30,139 bases of DNA from Chloroflexota bacterium (GCA_005881235.1 VBEQ01000041.1:1-30139); one strand, 5' to 3'; positions 15,095-23,285 are shown, counted from the first letter of the stretch. The notes: generated by a model from the sequence alone, not told the origin. Made by a program: numbers and translations.

Positions 15095-15105
15095 GCCGCC
15101 GCCGC

Positions 15106-15723
15106 TCAGCTCACGTGGTCGGTCTCCCAGCCGCGGAGCAAGGCCAGCGCGGCGCGCGCGTAGAGGTCAGCCACCCGCTCGAGGTCTTGCTCGTCGCGCG
15201 GCTTGAACCAGTGGGGCAAGCCGTTGATCATGTCGACGATCGCCATCGTGGCGAGCTTGGGATCCCCGACCCGAAACAATCCCTGTTCACAGCCAGCCTC
15301 GATCAGGCGGGCCATCGTATCCCGGTACTCCCTCCGCAGGCTGTTGACCTGGGAGAGCTGCTCCGCCGGTAGGCTGCGGCGCTCGCGGATGTTGACCACG
15401 ACCTCGCCTTTCCGCCGGTGCCCGAAGAGGACATGCCGGCGAACGGCTGCCGCGATCGCCTCGTCGGGCGGGCGATTGGCAGTCAACTCGGGTATCACCT
15501 CAGCGTTGAAGTCCGTCTGCATCCGCATGCAGATGGCGAAAAGGATGTGCTGCTTTCCAGGGAAGTGATGGTAGAGAGACGATGGCCGGATCTCTAACTC
15601 GGCCGCGAGATCCCGCACGCTGGCGGCCTCGTAGCCCTTCTCCGTGAAGAGCCGCGTGGCCGATTCGAGGACCTGGTCGATCCGTAGATTGCCACCCAGC
15701 GTTGCCCGGTCGACGTTCCTCAT
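15106..15723 (-). CDS. TetR/AcrR family transcriptional regulator of acyl-CoA catabolism (proposed)
   Basis: A 205-aa regulator of usual TetR length. The N-terminal helix-turn-helix (about residues 34-61) reads ASVRDLAAELEIRPSSLYHHF, a near-canonical recognition helix. The ligand domain ends with LPHWFKPRDEQDLERVADLYARAALALL, similar to the acyl-CoA-sensing FadR/PaaR/KstR2-like group. It sits between the liv operon and the acyl-CoA operon, and a palindromic site lies on each side. It therefore probably represses itself, uptake and catabolism, and is released by a pathway acyl-CoA. The ligand is not known. The ATG at 15723 has GGGAAGGG just upstream. Confidence 0.9.
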   Translation of the reverse strand: MRNVDRATLGGNLRIDQVLESATRLFTEKGYEAASVRDLAAELEIRPSSLYHHFPGKQHILFAICMRMQTDFNAEVIPELTANRPPDEAIAAAVRRHVLFGHRRKGEVVVNIRERRSLPAEQLSQVNSLRREYRDTMARLIEAGCEQGLFRVGDPKLATMAIVDMINGLPHWFKPRDEQDLERVADLYARAALALLRGWETDHVS

Positions 15724-15735
15724 CGCGCCCTTCCC

Positions 15736-15765
15736 TTGACAGCATCATACCGGCCGGTTCATATT
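15736..15765 (+). promoter_or_regulatory. Candidate promoter of the acyl-CoA operon
   Basis: A perfect TTGACA (15736-15741) is followed after 18 nt by CATATT (15760-15765, four of six). The operator at 15772-15785 begins 6 nt downstream, overlapping the expected transcription start. The first gene begins at 15842, giving a leader of about 70 nt with AAGGGA before the ATG. The -10 match is moderate. Confidence 0.5.
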
Positions 15766-15770
15766 GTCGA
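15744..15770 (-). promoter_or_regulatory. Candidate promoter of tetR
   Basis: On the minus strand TATGAT (plus 15744-15749, five of six to TATAAT) lies 20 bp before the tetR ATG. A weaker TCGACA (15765-15770) is 15 nt upstream of it. The operator at 15772-15785 flanks the -35 region, so self-repression is plausible. The divergent acyl-CoA promoter overlaps it. Confidence 0.45.
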
Positions 15771-15771
15771 T

Positions 15772-15785
15772 CGAACGATCGTTAG
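15772..15785. promoter_or_regulatory. Candidate TetR operator between tetR and the acyl-CoA operon (CNAACGNNCGTTNG)
   Basis: CGAACGATCGTTAG fits CNAACGNNCGTTNG at every fixed position, like the site at 15046-15059. The core AACG-AT-CGTT is a perfect palindrome. It lies just downstream of the plus-strand -10 box and next to the -35 region of tetR, so one bound dimer could control both directions. Confidence 0.72.
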
Positions 15786-15841
15786 GCAGTAGGGGCCCGA
15801 CCCCCAGCGTGGAAAGGTGGGAGATAGTAAGGGAACCGTAA

Positions 15842-17008
15842 ATGGACTTCGGGCTTACCGACGAACAGCGCCTGATCCTGGGAACCGTCCGCGAATTCGT
15901 GACCAAGGAGCTGTTGCCGCTGGAGGCGGAGGCGCAACGCGCCGAACTCGACGGCCGCACCTTCCCGGGGCCCACTGACATCCGCCGGCTGCAGCAGCGG
16001 GCCAAGACGGCCGGTCTCTGGGGCCTGCTGACGCCCGAGGAGTACGGGGGCGCCAACCTGGGCTTGCTGATGACCTCGTTGATCAGCATGGAGACGTCGA
16101 AGGCACTCATCCCCTTCTCCTACGGAGGTCACGCCGACAACATTCTGTACTCGAGCAACGCCGAGCAAAAACAGCGCTACCTGTGCCCCACCATCGACGG
16201 CGAGCGAACCAGTTGCTTTGCGTTGACCGAGCCCGACACCGGCTCGGACGCGACCAACATCCAGATGCCGGCTGTCCGAGACGGCTCGGACTGGGTCCTC
16301 AACGGCCGCAAGGTCTTCATCACGAATGGTCTCGAGGCGGATTTCGCGATCGTCTTTGCCGTCACCGACAAGGGCAAGGGTCACCAGGGTGGCGTCACCG
16401 CGTTCCTGGTCGATCGGGCGATGGGATGGAGCAGCCAGCCGATCCAGACGATGGGCGCCTGGCGGCCGGCGGAGATCAGCTTCGACGGGGTCCGCGTCCC
16501 GCAGGAAAACGTCCTCGGCGAAGTCGGAAAGGGCTTCCAGCTCGCCATGGCCTGGATTGGCCAGGGACGGATCATCATCCCGGCCCGGGCCATCGGCCAG
16601 GCGCAGCGGCTGCTCGAGATGGCGCTCGATTATTCGCGCCAGCGGATCGCCTTCGGCCGCCCCATCGCCGAGTACCAGGCGATCCAGTGGATGCTGGCCG
16701 ACAGCGCCGTCGAGATCGAGCAGGTGAAGTGGCTCGTGCTCAACGCCGCCTGGAAGGCCGACCAGGGTGGCGACGCTCGGCACGAGGCGTCCATCGCGAA
16801 GCTGGCGGGTGGCGGCATGATCTGGCGGGTCGTCGACCGCGTGATGCAGATCCACGGCGGCATGGGCTACACCAAAGAGATGCCGATCGAGCGCGTGATG
16901 CGCGACGTCCGCGTCTACCGGATCTACGAGGGTACGGACGAGATCCAGCGCCGGTCGATCGCGCGCAACTTGCTGAAGGGACACGCGAAAGTCGGATCAT
17001 GGGGCTGA
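15842..17008 (+). CDS. Acyl-CoA dehydrogenase
   Basis: A 388-aa flavoprotein, usual length for the family. It has the FALTEPDTGSDATN loop, RIAFGRPIAEYQAIQ and MQIHGGMGYTKEMPIER. The catalytic glutamate is E363 in IYEGTDEIQ. It removes two hydrogens from an acyl-CoA to give the 2-enoyl-CoA, passing electrons to an electron-transfer flavoprotein that is not encoded here. It is the first gene of the eight-gene plus operon and lies directly behind the TetR-controlled promoter. The ATG at 15842 has AAGGGA 8 nt upstream. The exact chain type of the substrate cannot be read from the sequence. Confidence 0.95.
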   Translation: MDFGLTDEQRLILGTVREFVTKELLPLEAEAQRAELDGRTFPGPTDIRRLQQRAKTAGLWGLLTPEEYGGANLGLLMTSLISMETSKALIPFSYGGHADNILYSSNAEQKQRYLCPTIDGERTSCFALTEPDTGSDATNIQMPAVRDGSDWVLNGRKVFITNGLEADFAIVFAVTDKGKGHQGGVTAFLVDRAMGWSSQPIQTMGAWRPAEISFDGVRVPQENVLGEVGKGFQLAMAWIGQGRIIIPARAIGQAQRLLEMALDYSRQRIAFGRPIAEYQAIQWMLADSAVEIEQVKWLVLNAAWKADQGGDARHEASIAKLAGGGMIWRVVDRVMQIHGGMGYTKEMPIERVMRDVRVYRIYEGTDEIQRRSIARNLLKGHAKVGSWG

Positions 17009-17021
17009 CGGGGGTGCGCAG

Positions 17022-18590
17022 GTGATCTTCCGCAGCACCTACCCGGACGTCGACATCCCGGATGTCTCGCTGCCGGCCTTCGTGCTCAAAGGCGCAACGG
17101 CGCTCGGCAACAAGCCGGCGCTGATCGACGGGCCGACCGGGCGCACGCTCAGCTACGCGGATCTGGCCAGGTCGGTCCGACGGGCCGCCGCCAACCTGGC
17201 GAGGCGCGGGTTCCGAAAAGGCGACGTCTTTGCGATCTACAGCCCGAACGTCCTCGAATACGCCGTGGCCTTACACGCCGTCGCCACCCTCGGCGGGATC
17301 GCCAGCACCGCGAATCCACTGTCGACGCCTCGCGAGCTCGCGCTGCAGCTCAAGGACGCTCGGGCGGCGTACCTGGTCACGATCCCCGAACTCCTCGACC
17401 ATGCGCTCGAGGCGACACGCCAGGAGCCGGTGAAGGAGGTCTTCGTCTTTGGCGAGGCGGCCGGGGCCACGCCCTTCGCGGCCTTGCTGGAAGGGAACGA
17501 CGCCCCACCGGCTGTGGCGATCAATCCCCGGACAGACCTGGTGGCGCTGCCCTACTCGAGCGGGACGACGGGCCTACCGAAGGGCGTGATGCTCACCCAC
17601 CGAAACCTCGTCGCGAACATCGTGCAAACCTCCGCAGTCGTCCAAGCCACGGAGGGGGAAGTCTCGATGGCGGTTCTGCCCTTCTATCACATCTATGGCT
17701 TCACGGTGCTGCTGAACATCAGCCTCTACCAGGGCGTCACGATCGTCAGCATGCCCCGCTTCGATCTCGAGCTCTTCCTGCGGTTGATGCAGGACTACGC
17801 GATCACGCGCGCCAACGTGGTCCCGCCGATCGTGCTGGCGCTGGCCAAGCATCCGTCGGTCGCGAAATACGACCTGCATGCCTTGCTCTCGATCAACTCG
17901 GGAGCCGCGCCGCTCGACGCGAGCGTCGAGCAGGCATGCAGCGAGCGGCTGAAGTGCTTCGTTGCCCAGGGATACGGGCTCACCGAGACGAGCCCGGTGG
18001 TTTCGACCACACCGGTCGACCCCGCCAGGCGGCGCGGGGGTTCGGCCGGCCTGCTCATCCCAAACACGGAATGCCAAGTGGTGGATCCGGCGAGCGGCGC
18101 CGAGCTGGGACCGGGAGAGCTCGGTGAAGTGTGGATCCGGGGACCGCAGGTGATGACGGGCTACCTCAACAACCCGGAGGCGACCGCGGCCATGCTCGAT
18201 GCGGATGGCTGGCTTCACACCGGCGACATCGGATCGGTTGATGCCGAGGGCTACCTGCGTGTCGTGGACCGGCTCAAGGAGCTGATCAAGTACAAGGGGT
18301 ACCAGGTCGCGCCCGCCGAGCTCGAGGGCCTGCTCCTCACCCATCCGGCGGTAGCCGACGCCGCCGTGATCCCCTGCCGCGACATCGAGGCGGGCGAAGT
18401 CCCGAAGGCGCTGGTCGTGCTCAAGGGCGTTGTCACGCCTGAGGAGCTGATGGCATTCGTGAACCAGCAGGTGGCCCCGTACAAGAAGATCCGGCAGGTC
18501 GAGGTCGTAACCCAGATCCCAAAGAGCCCGTCGGGGAAGATCCTGCGGCGGGTGCTGGTCGAACAGGAACGCACGCGGACCGGGTCATGA
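17022..18590 (+). CDS. AMP-dependent acyl-CoA ligase, 4-coumarate:CoA ligase-like
   Basis: A 522-aa member of the ANL superfamily. The phosphate-binding motif YSSGTTGLPKG is at 178-188. Further motifs are LPFYHIYG, the adenine region QGYGLTETSP, GWLHTGDIG and the C-terminal SPSGKILRR with catalytic lysine K506. Overall spacing is that of plant-type 4-coumarate:CoA ligases and their bacterial homologues, which activate aryl- or medium-chain carboxylates as acyl-AMP and then acyl-CoA. The GTG start at 17022 lies 13 nt after the dehydrogenase stop. The stop overlaps the thioesterase ATG. It would load the imported acid for the dehydrogenase upstream. Confidence 0.93.
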   Translation: MIFRSTYPDVDIPDVSLPAFVLKGATALGNKPALIDGPTGRTLSYADLARSVRRAAANLARRGFRKGDVFAIYSPNVLEYAVALHAVATLGGIASTANPLSTPRELALQLKDARAAYLVTIPELLDHALEATRQEPVKEVFVFGEAAGATPFAALLEGNDAPPAVAINPRTDLVALPYSSGTTGLPKGVMLTHRNLVANIVQTSAVVQATEGEVSMAVLPFYHIYGFTVLLNISLYQGVTIVSMPRFDLELFLRLMQDYAITRANVVPPIVLALAKHPSVAKYDLHALLSINSGAAPLDASVEQACSERLKCFVAQGYGLTETSPVVSTTPVDPARRRGGSAGLLIPNTECQVVDPASGAELGPGELGEVWIRGPQVMTGYLNNPEATAAMLDADGWLHTGDIGSVDAEGYLRVVDRLKELIKYKGYQVAPAELEGLLLTHPAVADAAVIPCRDIEAGEVPKALVVLKGVVTPEELMAFVNQQVAPYKKIRQVEVVTQIPKSPSGKILRRVLVEQERTRTGS

Positions 18591-19093
18591 CGTCCGCCAG
18601 GGCAAGCTTTCGTCCAGGCGAGCGCCTCGCCGATATGGATTCTTGGCAACAACCGGCGCCCGGCGAGCCCGGCATCTGGAATGCGCTCGGCTGGCGGCGC
18701 GCGGAGCTCGAGGCTGGACGCGCCGTCCTCGAGTGGGAGCCGAACCTCGATCACGCGTTTCCGGCCGGCGACGGCTGGATCGTCCATGGTGGCATGGTGA
18801 CGGCCATCCTCGACAGCGCCATGGGCAGCGCGACCTGGAGCCTTCTCGACCGGCACGAGGTCTACCTCACCGCCGACCTGAGGACGGAGTTCTATCATCC
18901 CACCCGCCCGGTGCGAATCCGCGCGACTGGCTGGGTCGTGCGCAAGACGCGTCGGGTCACGTTCGCCGCGTCGGAGCTCCATGACGAGGAGGGCACGCTG
19001 CTGGCGAGCTGCCGCGCCACCAACATCACCATAGACTTGCGAAACGAGCCTCAGCGCGCGCGGCGCGGCCCGGCAAAGCCGGCCTCCGATTGA
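18587..19093 (+). CDS. PaaI-family hot-dog thioesterase
   Basis: A 168-aa hot-dog protein. The PaaI signature is IVHGGMVTAILDSAMGSATWS (about residues 65-84), followed by YLTADLRTEFYHPTRP and the C-terminal strand LLASCRATNITI. These enzymes hydrolyse acyl-CoA esters, often to release stalled CoA during catabolism. The first 25 residues and the last 15 (basic, RGPAKPASD) are extensions outside the fold. The ATG overlaps the ligase stop (ATGA at 18587-18590). Confidence 0.88.
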   Translation: MTSARASFRPGERLADMDSWQQPAPGEPGIWNALGWRRAELEAGRAVLEWEPNLDHAFPAGDGWIVHGGMVTAILDSAMGSATWSLLDRHEVYLTADLRTEFYHPTRPVRIRATGWVVRKTRRVTFAASELHDEEGTLLASCRATNITIDLRNEPQRARRGPAKPASD

Positions 19094-19096
19094 TCG

Positions 19097-20263
19097 ATGC
19101 CTGAGATGTCGTTTCCGTTTGGACCGGCGACGCAGGCCGAGATCTACGGCGGCGGCGCGGATGACCTCCCCATCGACCCCGATGAGTGGGAATCCCGCGC
19201 GAAAGCCGTCCTCGAGCCCGGCCCTTTCGACTACATCGCCGGCGGGGCCGGCGGCGAGTCGACGATGCGGGCCAACCGGGAGGCCTTCGCACGCTGGCGT
19301 TTGCGTCCCGCGATGCTCGCCGGTAACCAGCAGCGGGATCTCCACGTCAACGTGCTCGGCACATCGCCGCCAGCGCCGTTCCTCCTGGCGCCGGTCGGCG
19401 TGCTCTCGGCCGCCCGTCCCGACGGCGACCTCGACGTCGCCCGGGCCGCTGCCGGCGCGGGCGTTCCATGGGTGGTGAGCACCGCCGCCTCGACGCCCAT
19501 GGAGACGATCGCGCAGACGATGGGCGGGGCGCCACGCTGGTATCAGCTCTACTGGGTCAACGACCGCGAGGTGGTGGCAAGCCTGGTCCACCGCGCGGAG
19601 GCGGCCGGCTATGCGGCCATCGTCCTGACCCTGGACACGCTGCAATTGGGCTGGCGCGTTCGCGATCTCAGCAACCGCTACCTGCCATTCATCCTCGGCG
19701 AGGGGATCGGCCAGTTCACGAGCGACCCGGTCTTCCGTTCGCGGTTGTCGGTTTCCCCGGAAGACGATCCGCAGAACGCCGGCACGGCCATGGTCGGGAT
19801 GTTCTCCAACCTCGGCCTTCGATGGGACGACCTCGCGTGGCTCCGCGAGCGGACCCGTCTGCCGCTGCTGGCGAAGGGCGTCCTGCGTGCCGACGACGCT
19901 CGGCGAGTCCTCGATGCCGGCTTTGAGGGAATCATCGTTTCCAACCATGGGGGCCGCCAGGTGGATGGCGCGGTCGCGGCGCTCGATGCGCTGGTCGAGG
20001 TACGCGACGCGCTGGGAGAGGACGCGGTGGTGCTGATGGACAGCGGCATCCGGCGTGGCGCCGACGTCATCAAGGCGCTCGCGCTTGGCGCGAACGCCGT
20101 CCTGTTGGGCCGGCCCTACGTCTACGGGCTCGCGGTCGCGGGACAGACCGGCGTGGAGCGCGTCATCCGCAACTTGATGGCCGAAATCGATCTGACGCTC
20201 GCGCTGATCGGCGCCCATGATGTCAAAGCGCTGGACCGGTCATGGATCACCCTGCGGCCCTGA
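19097..20263 (+). CDS. FMN-dependent alpha-hydroxy acid oxidase/dehydrogenase
   Basis: A 388-aa TIM-barrel flavoenzyme of the lactate/glycolate/mandelate oxidase family. Active-site residues are in place: Y46 (DYIAGGAGGE), Y152 (QLYW), D180, R187, K260 (AKGVLRADDA), and H284/R287 in SNHGGRQVDG. The FMN phosphate site is DSGIRRGADVIKAL and LGRPYVYGLAVAG. It oxidises an (S)-2-hydroxy acid to the 2-oxo acid. This is unusual inside a beta-oxidation operon and suggests that a 2-hydroxy acid is an intermediate or an ester-derived co-substrate. The ATG at 19097 follows the thioesterase stop by 3 nt; a second ATG is at 19106. Membrane segments are absent, so an oxidase or soluble dehydrogenase is more likely than a membrane lactate dehydrogenase. 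Confidence 0.93.
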   Translation: MPEMSFPFGPATQAEIYGGGADDLPIDPDEWESRAKAVLEPGPFDYIAGGAGGESTMRANREAFARWRLRPAMLAGNQQRDLHVNVLGTSPPAPFLLAPVGVLSAARPDGDLDVARAAAGAGVPWVVSTAASTPMETIAQTMGGAPRWYQLYWVNDREVVASLVHRAEAAGYAAIVLTLDTLQLGWRVRDLSNRYLPFILGEGIGQFTSDPVFRSRLSVSPEDDPQNAGTAMVGMFSNLGLRWDDLAWLRERTRLPLLAKGVLRADDARRVLDAGFEGIIVSNHGGRQVDGAVAALDALVEVRDALGEDAVVLMDSGIRRGADVIKALALGANAVLLGRPYVYGLAVAGQTGVERVIRNLMAEIDLTLALIGAHDVKALDRSWITLRP

Positions 20264-20649
20264 GCAGCGACCTCATCGGACGCGAGTCCGAGGTCGTCCT
20301 CTTCGAGGTGGAGCGAGGCGCCATCCGAAAATTCGCCGACGCGGTGCAGGACCAGACGCCGGCATGCGTTCGCGGCGATATTGCACCGCCAACCTTCCCG
20401 ACCACCTTTCGGATGACGATCCCCGGCGTGACCTTCGACCTGGCGCGCGTGCTGCATGGCGCACAGGAGTACAGATATGAACGGCCGCTCCGGGCGGGCG
20501 ATCGCGTGCGCTGCCGAGTGCGAGTGGCCAACGTCTATCGGCGAAAGGGCCGCCTGGGCGAGATGACCTTTCTGATCCTGGCGATGGACGGTACGGACGA
20601 GTCTGGCAGCCCCATCTTTAGCGGAACGACCACCGCCATCCTGCGATGA
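20242..20649 (+). CDS. MaoC-like hot-dog subunit, FAS1-like dehydratase domain (non-catalytic half)
   Basis: A 135-aa protein with the N-terminal half-hydratase pattern: VERGAIRKFADAVQDQTP, then APPTFPTTF, LHGAQEYRYERPLRAGD and a C-terminal strand FSGTTTAILR. The catalytic D-x-x-x-x-H set is absent. In HadA or ChsH2-type enzymes this half forms a heterodimer with a catalytic MaoC half, which is the next gene here. The start at ATG 20242 overlaps the oxidase end by 22 bp and is the only fitting start. The stop overlaps the next ATG (ATGA at 20646-20649). Confidence 0.85.
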   Translation: MDHPAALSSDLIGRESEVVLFEVERGAIRKFADAVQDQTPACVRGDIAPPTFPTTFRMTIPGVTFDLARVLHGAQEYRYERPLRAGDRVRCRVRVANVYRRKGRLGEMTFLILAMDGTDESGSPIFSGTTTAILR

Positions 20650-21080
20650 CTGGTCCGGTACTCGCGGCGCGGCCGGACCAGGACCTCGATAGCGGAAGCC
20701 TTCTCCCGGATCTTCGCAAGCCGCCGATCACCAAGATGCAGCTGGTCAAGTACGCCGGCGCCTCGGGCGACTACAACCTGATCCATACCGACGACGAGAC
20801 GGCGCGAACGGTCGGACTCGACGGCGTCATCGCGCACGGCATGCTGAGCATGGCATTCCTGGGCGAGTATCTCTGCTGGCTGGCCGGGCCGGAATCGGTG
20901 CGACGGATCTCGGTGCGCTTCGTCGAGATGGTCCGGCCTGCTGACGCGCTGACCTGTCGAGGACGCGTGAAAGAGCGAACCAGCGTCAATACTGGGAGGC
21001 GACTTCAGCTCGAGGTGTGGGCCGAGAATCAACGAGCCGTACGGGTCACCGTCGGCGAGGCGGAGGTTGAGATCGCATGA
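20646..21080 (+). CDS. MaoC-family enoyl-CoA hydratase (catalytic half)
   Basis: A 144-aa single hot-dog protein with the R-hydratase motif YAGASGDYNLIHTD, where D42 and H47 are the catalytic pair, followed by GLDGVIAHGMLSMAFLG. It hydrates 2-enoyl-CoA to 3-hydroxyacyl-CoA, the step after the dehydrogenase of this operon. Two adjacent half-hot-dog genes, one with and one without catalytic residues, match the two-subunit hydratases used for bulky acyl-CoAs, such as steroid side-chains or mycolic precursors. That suggests a substrate larger than a short fatty acid. Confidence 0.9.
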   Translation: MTGPVLAARPDQDLDSGSLLPDLRKPPITKMQLVKYAGASGDYNLIHTDDETARTVGLDGVIAHGMLSMAFLGEYLCWLAGPESVRRISVRFVEMVRPADALTCRGRVKERTSVNTGRRLQLEVWAENQRAVRVTVGEAEVEIA

Positions 21081-21762
21081 GCGGACGATTCGAAGGGCGC
21101 ACCGCATTGGTCACCGGCGGCGGCACGACCCGGCAGAAGCGGTCGCCGCGGAGATCCGCAGCCAGGGCGGGTCGGCGCTGGCGGTCGCCTGCGACGTGAC
21201 GGATCGCCTCGCTGTCGAAGCCCTGGTCGACCGCGCCGTGAAGGAGTCCGGAAGCCTCGACGTCCTCGTCACCTGCGCCGGCGTCCTGCGCGACAACTTG
21301 ATTCACAAGATGACGGACAACGATTGGGACCTCGTCGTCGACACCCATCTGAAGGGAACATTTCTGTGCGCGCAGGCCGCGCAGCGGGTGATGGTTCCGG
21401 CACGTTGGGGCAAGATGGTCTTCCTGTCGTCCAATTCGGCCTTGGGCAACCGTGGGCAGGTCAATTATTCGGCGGCCAAGGCGGGTATCCAGGGAATGGC
21501 ACGGACGCTGGCGATCGAGCTGGGTCCCTTCAACATCAACGTCAACGCAGTCGCACCTGGGTTCATCGAGACCCGGATGACGCAGTCGGTCGCGCAACGC
21601 ACCGGGGTCGACTACGAGGATTTGAAACGGGTGGCCGCGGAACGGACGCCACTACGTCGGACCGGCCGGCCAGAGGACATCGCCGGGGTGATTTGCTTTC
21701 TGTGCAGCGACGATGCGAGCTTTGTGACCGGGCAGACGATCTACGCAAGCGGCGGGCCATGA
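21077..21762 (+). pseudogene. SDR oxidoreductase (FabG-like) with loss of the cofactor-binding loop and frame change
   Basis: From ATG 21077, which overlaps the MaoC stop (ATGA), the frame reads MSGRFEGRTALVTGGG and then leaves the family pattern. The rest of a normal SDR appears in another frame from DPAEAVAAEIRSQGG onward, including TCAGVLRDN, the active-site S...Y...K (SSNSALGNRGQVNYSAAKAG), NVNAVAPGFIETRM and the end at 21762. The missing part is the GxxxGIG loop, first helix and second strand, about 24 residues (roughly 70 nt), near 21122-21135. An intact copy would oxidise the 3-hydroxyacyl-CoA made by the hydratase. A translation start inside the second frame would lack the cofactor site, so it is not expected to be active. 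Real deletion or assembly loss cannot be told apart here. Confidence 0.78.
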
Positions 21763-21779
21763 CTGAGGGAGGAGCCGTC

Positions 21780-23285
21780 ATGCGCACCGCGGCCAGCACT
21801 GTCGTCGTGACCACCCGGCACGGCCGGCTGCGAGGCCAGGTCAGGGACGGCGTGGCGGCGTTCAAAGGGATTCAGTACGCGGCGCCACCCTTCGGACCGA
21901 ATCGGTTCCAGCCGCCGCGACCACCCGAATCCTGGGACGGCGTGCGTGACGCGCTCGAAGTGGGCCGTATCGCGCCGCAGGCGCCATACGCACCGCCCTT
22001 TGATGCGTTGTTGGGCGACCAGGGCATTGTCGGAGAGGATTGCCTCAACCTCAACGTCTGGACGCCTGATCCGAGCACCCGCGGCCTCCCGGTGATGGTG
22101 TGGATGCACGGCGGCTCATTTGTCAGGGGTTCCGGCTCGCTACCGATCTACGACGGCAGCGCGTTCGCTCGAGACGGGATCGTCTGCGTCACCATCAACT
22201 ACCGACTGGGGGCGGACGGCTTTCTCCTCCTGGGCGATGGCATCGCGAACCGGGGGCTGCTCGACCAGCTGGCGGCGCTCACGTGGGTGCAGGAGAACAT
22301 TGAGGCCTTCGGCGGGGATCCGCAACGGGTCACCATCTTCGGCGAGTCGGCAGGCGCGTTCAGCGTGGCCACGCTGCTGTCGATGCCACGGGCGAAGGGC
22401 CTGTTCCGACGAGCGATCGCGCAAAGCGGAGCCGCGCACCACACAAGCTCTTTGGCAACCGCCCAGCTGGTCGGTCGAAACCTGGCCGACAAGCTCGGTG
22501 TGGCGCCGACGATGCCGGCGATCGCAGCCGTCCCGCTGGCACGCCTGGTGGAGGCACAGGTGGAGTTAGGGATTGAGGTGGCGCTGCGGCCTGATCCTGG
22601 TCGGTGGGGCGAAATCGCGGCGAACGCAATGATCTTCGAACCGGTCGTCGACGGCGAGGTGCTGCCGGCCAGGCCAATCGAGCGGATCGCCGCCGGTGCG
22701 GGTGCCGACCTCGATCTGATGGTTGGGACGACGACCGAAGAGTGGCGGTTTTTCCTCGTCCCCGGCGGCGCGATCGACCGCGTCACCGACGACCGTCTAT
22801 CCACCATGGCGCGCTTCATGGGTCTTGATGTGGAGACCGCGCTGCCCCTGTATCGCGTCTCACGAGACAGGGCAACAGCGGGAGACCTTCTCGGCGCGCT
22901 AATCACCGACTGGTTCTTTCGCATCCCGGCCATCCGGCTTGCCGAGGCGCACGTCAAGAACGGCGGGTCGACGCATATGTATGAGTTCGCTTGGCGCTCG
23001 CCCATGTTTGACGGTCGGTTCGGTGCTGCCCACGCGGTGGAGATCGGATTCGTCTTCGGCAACCTCGGCCGCAAGGGCGCCATGACCCTGGCCGGCGCGG
23101 AGCCGCCAGGTCTGCTGTCAGATGTGATGCACAAGGCATGGGTCGCCTTTGCCAACAGGGGAGCGCCCGGATGGACGCCGTACGATGTAAACGAGCGGAG
23201 GGTGATGCGCTTCGACGCGGCGGGCGGGAGGGTTGTGATGGACCCGGCGGCCAAAGAGCGCCAGCTCTGGGACGGCATTCGCTGA
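21780..23285 (+). CDS. Type-B carboxylesterase (PnbA-like)
   Basis: A 501-aa alpha/beta-hydrolase of the cholinesterase/para-nitrobenzyl esterase family. The oxyanion loop is HGGSF (110-114), the nucleophile is S190 in GESAG, the acid is probably E320 or E321 (GTTTEEW), and H418 is in AHAVEIGFVFGN. EDCLNLNVW is the family's second signature. The start at ATG 21780 is preferred because GGAGGAG lies 5 nt upstream; an in-frame ATG at 21759 overlaps the SDR stop. There is no secretion signal, so it acts on imported esters or lactones in the cytoplasm. It closes the eight-gene operon and may supply the acid that the ligase activates. Confidence 0.93.
   Translation: MRTAASTVVVTTRHGRLRGQVRDGVAAFKGIQYAAPPFGPNRFQPPRPPESWDGVRDALEVGRIAPQAPYAPPFDALLGDQGIVGEDCLNLNVWTPDPSTRGLPVMVWMHGGSFVRGSGSLPIYDGSAFARDGIVCVTINYRLGADGFLLLGDGIANRGLLDQLAALTWVQENIEAFGGDPQRVTIFGESAGAFSVATLLSMPRAKGLFRRAIAQSGAAHHTSSLATAQLVGRNLADKLGVAPTMPAIAAVPLARLVEAQVELGIEVALRPDPGRWGEIAANAMIFEPVVDGEVLPARPIERIAAGAGADLDLMVGTTTEEWRFFLVPGGAIDRVTDDRLSTMARFMGLDVETALPLYRVSRDRATAGDLLGALITDWFFRIPAIRLAEAHVKNGGSTHMYEFAWRSPMFDGRFGAAHAVEIGFVFGNLGRKGAMTLAGAEPPGLLSDVMHKAWVAFANRGAPGWTPYDVNERRVMRFDAAGGRVVMDPAAKERQLWDGIR

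Noticed and set aside
18251..20218. 655-aa open frame on the minus strand
   Set aside because: It lies opposite the ligase, thioesterase and oxidase genes, is rich in R, D, G, H and V as expected from the antisense of high-GC codons, and shows no family motifs.
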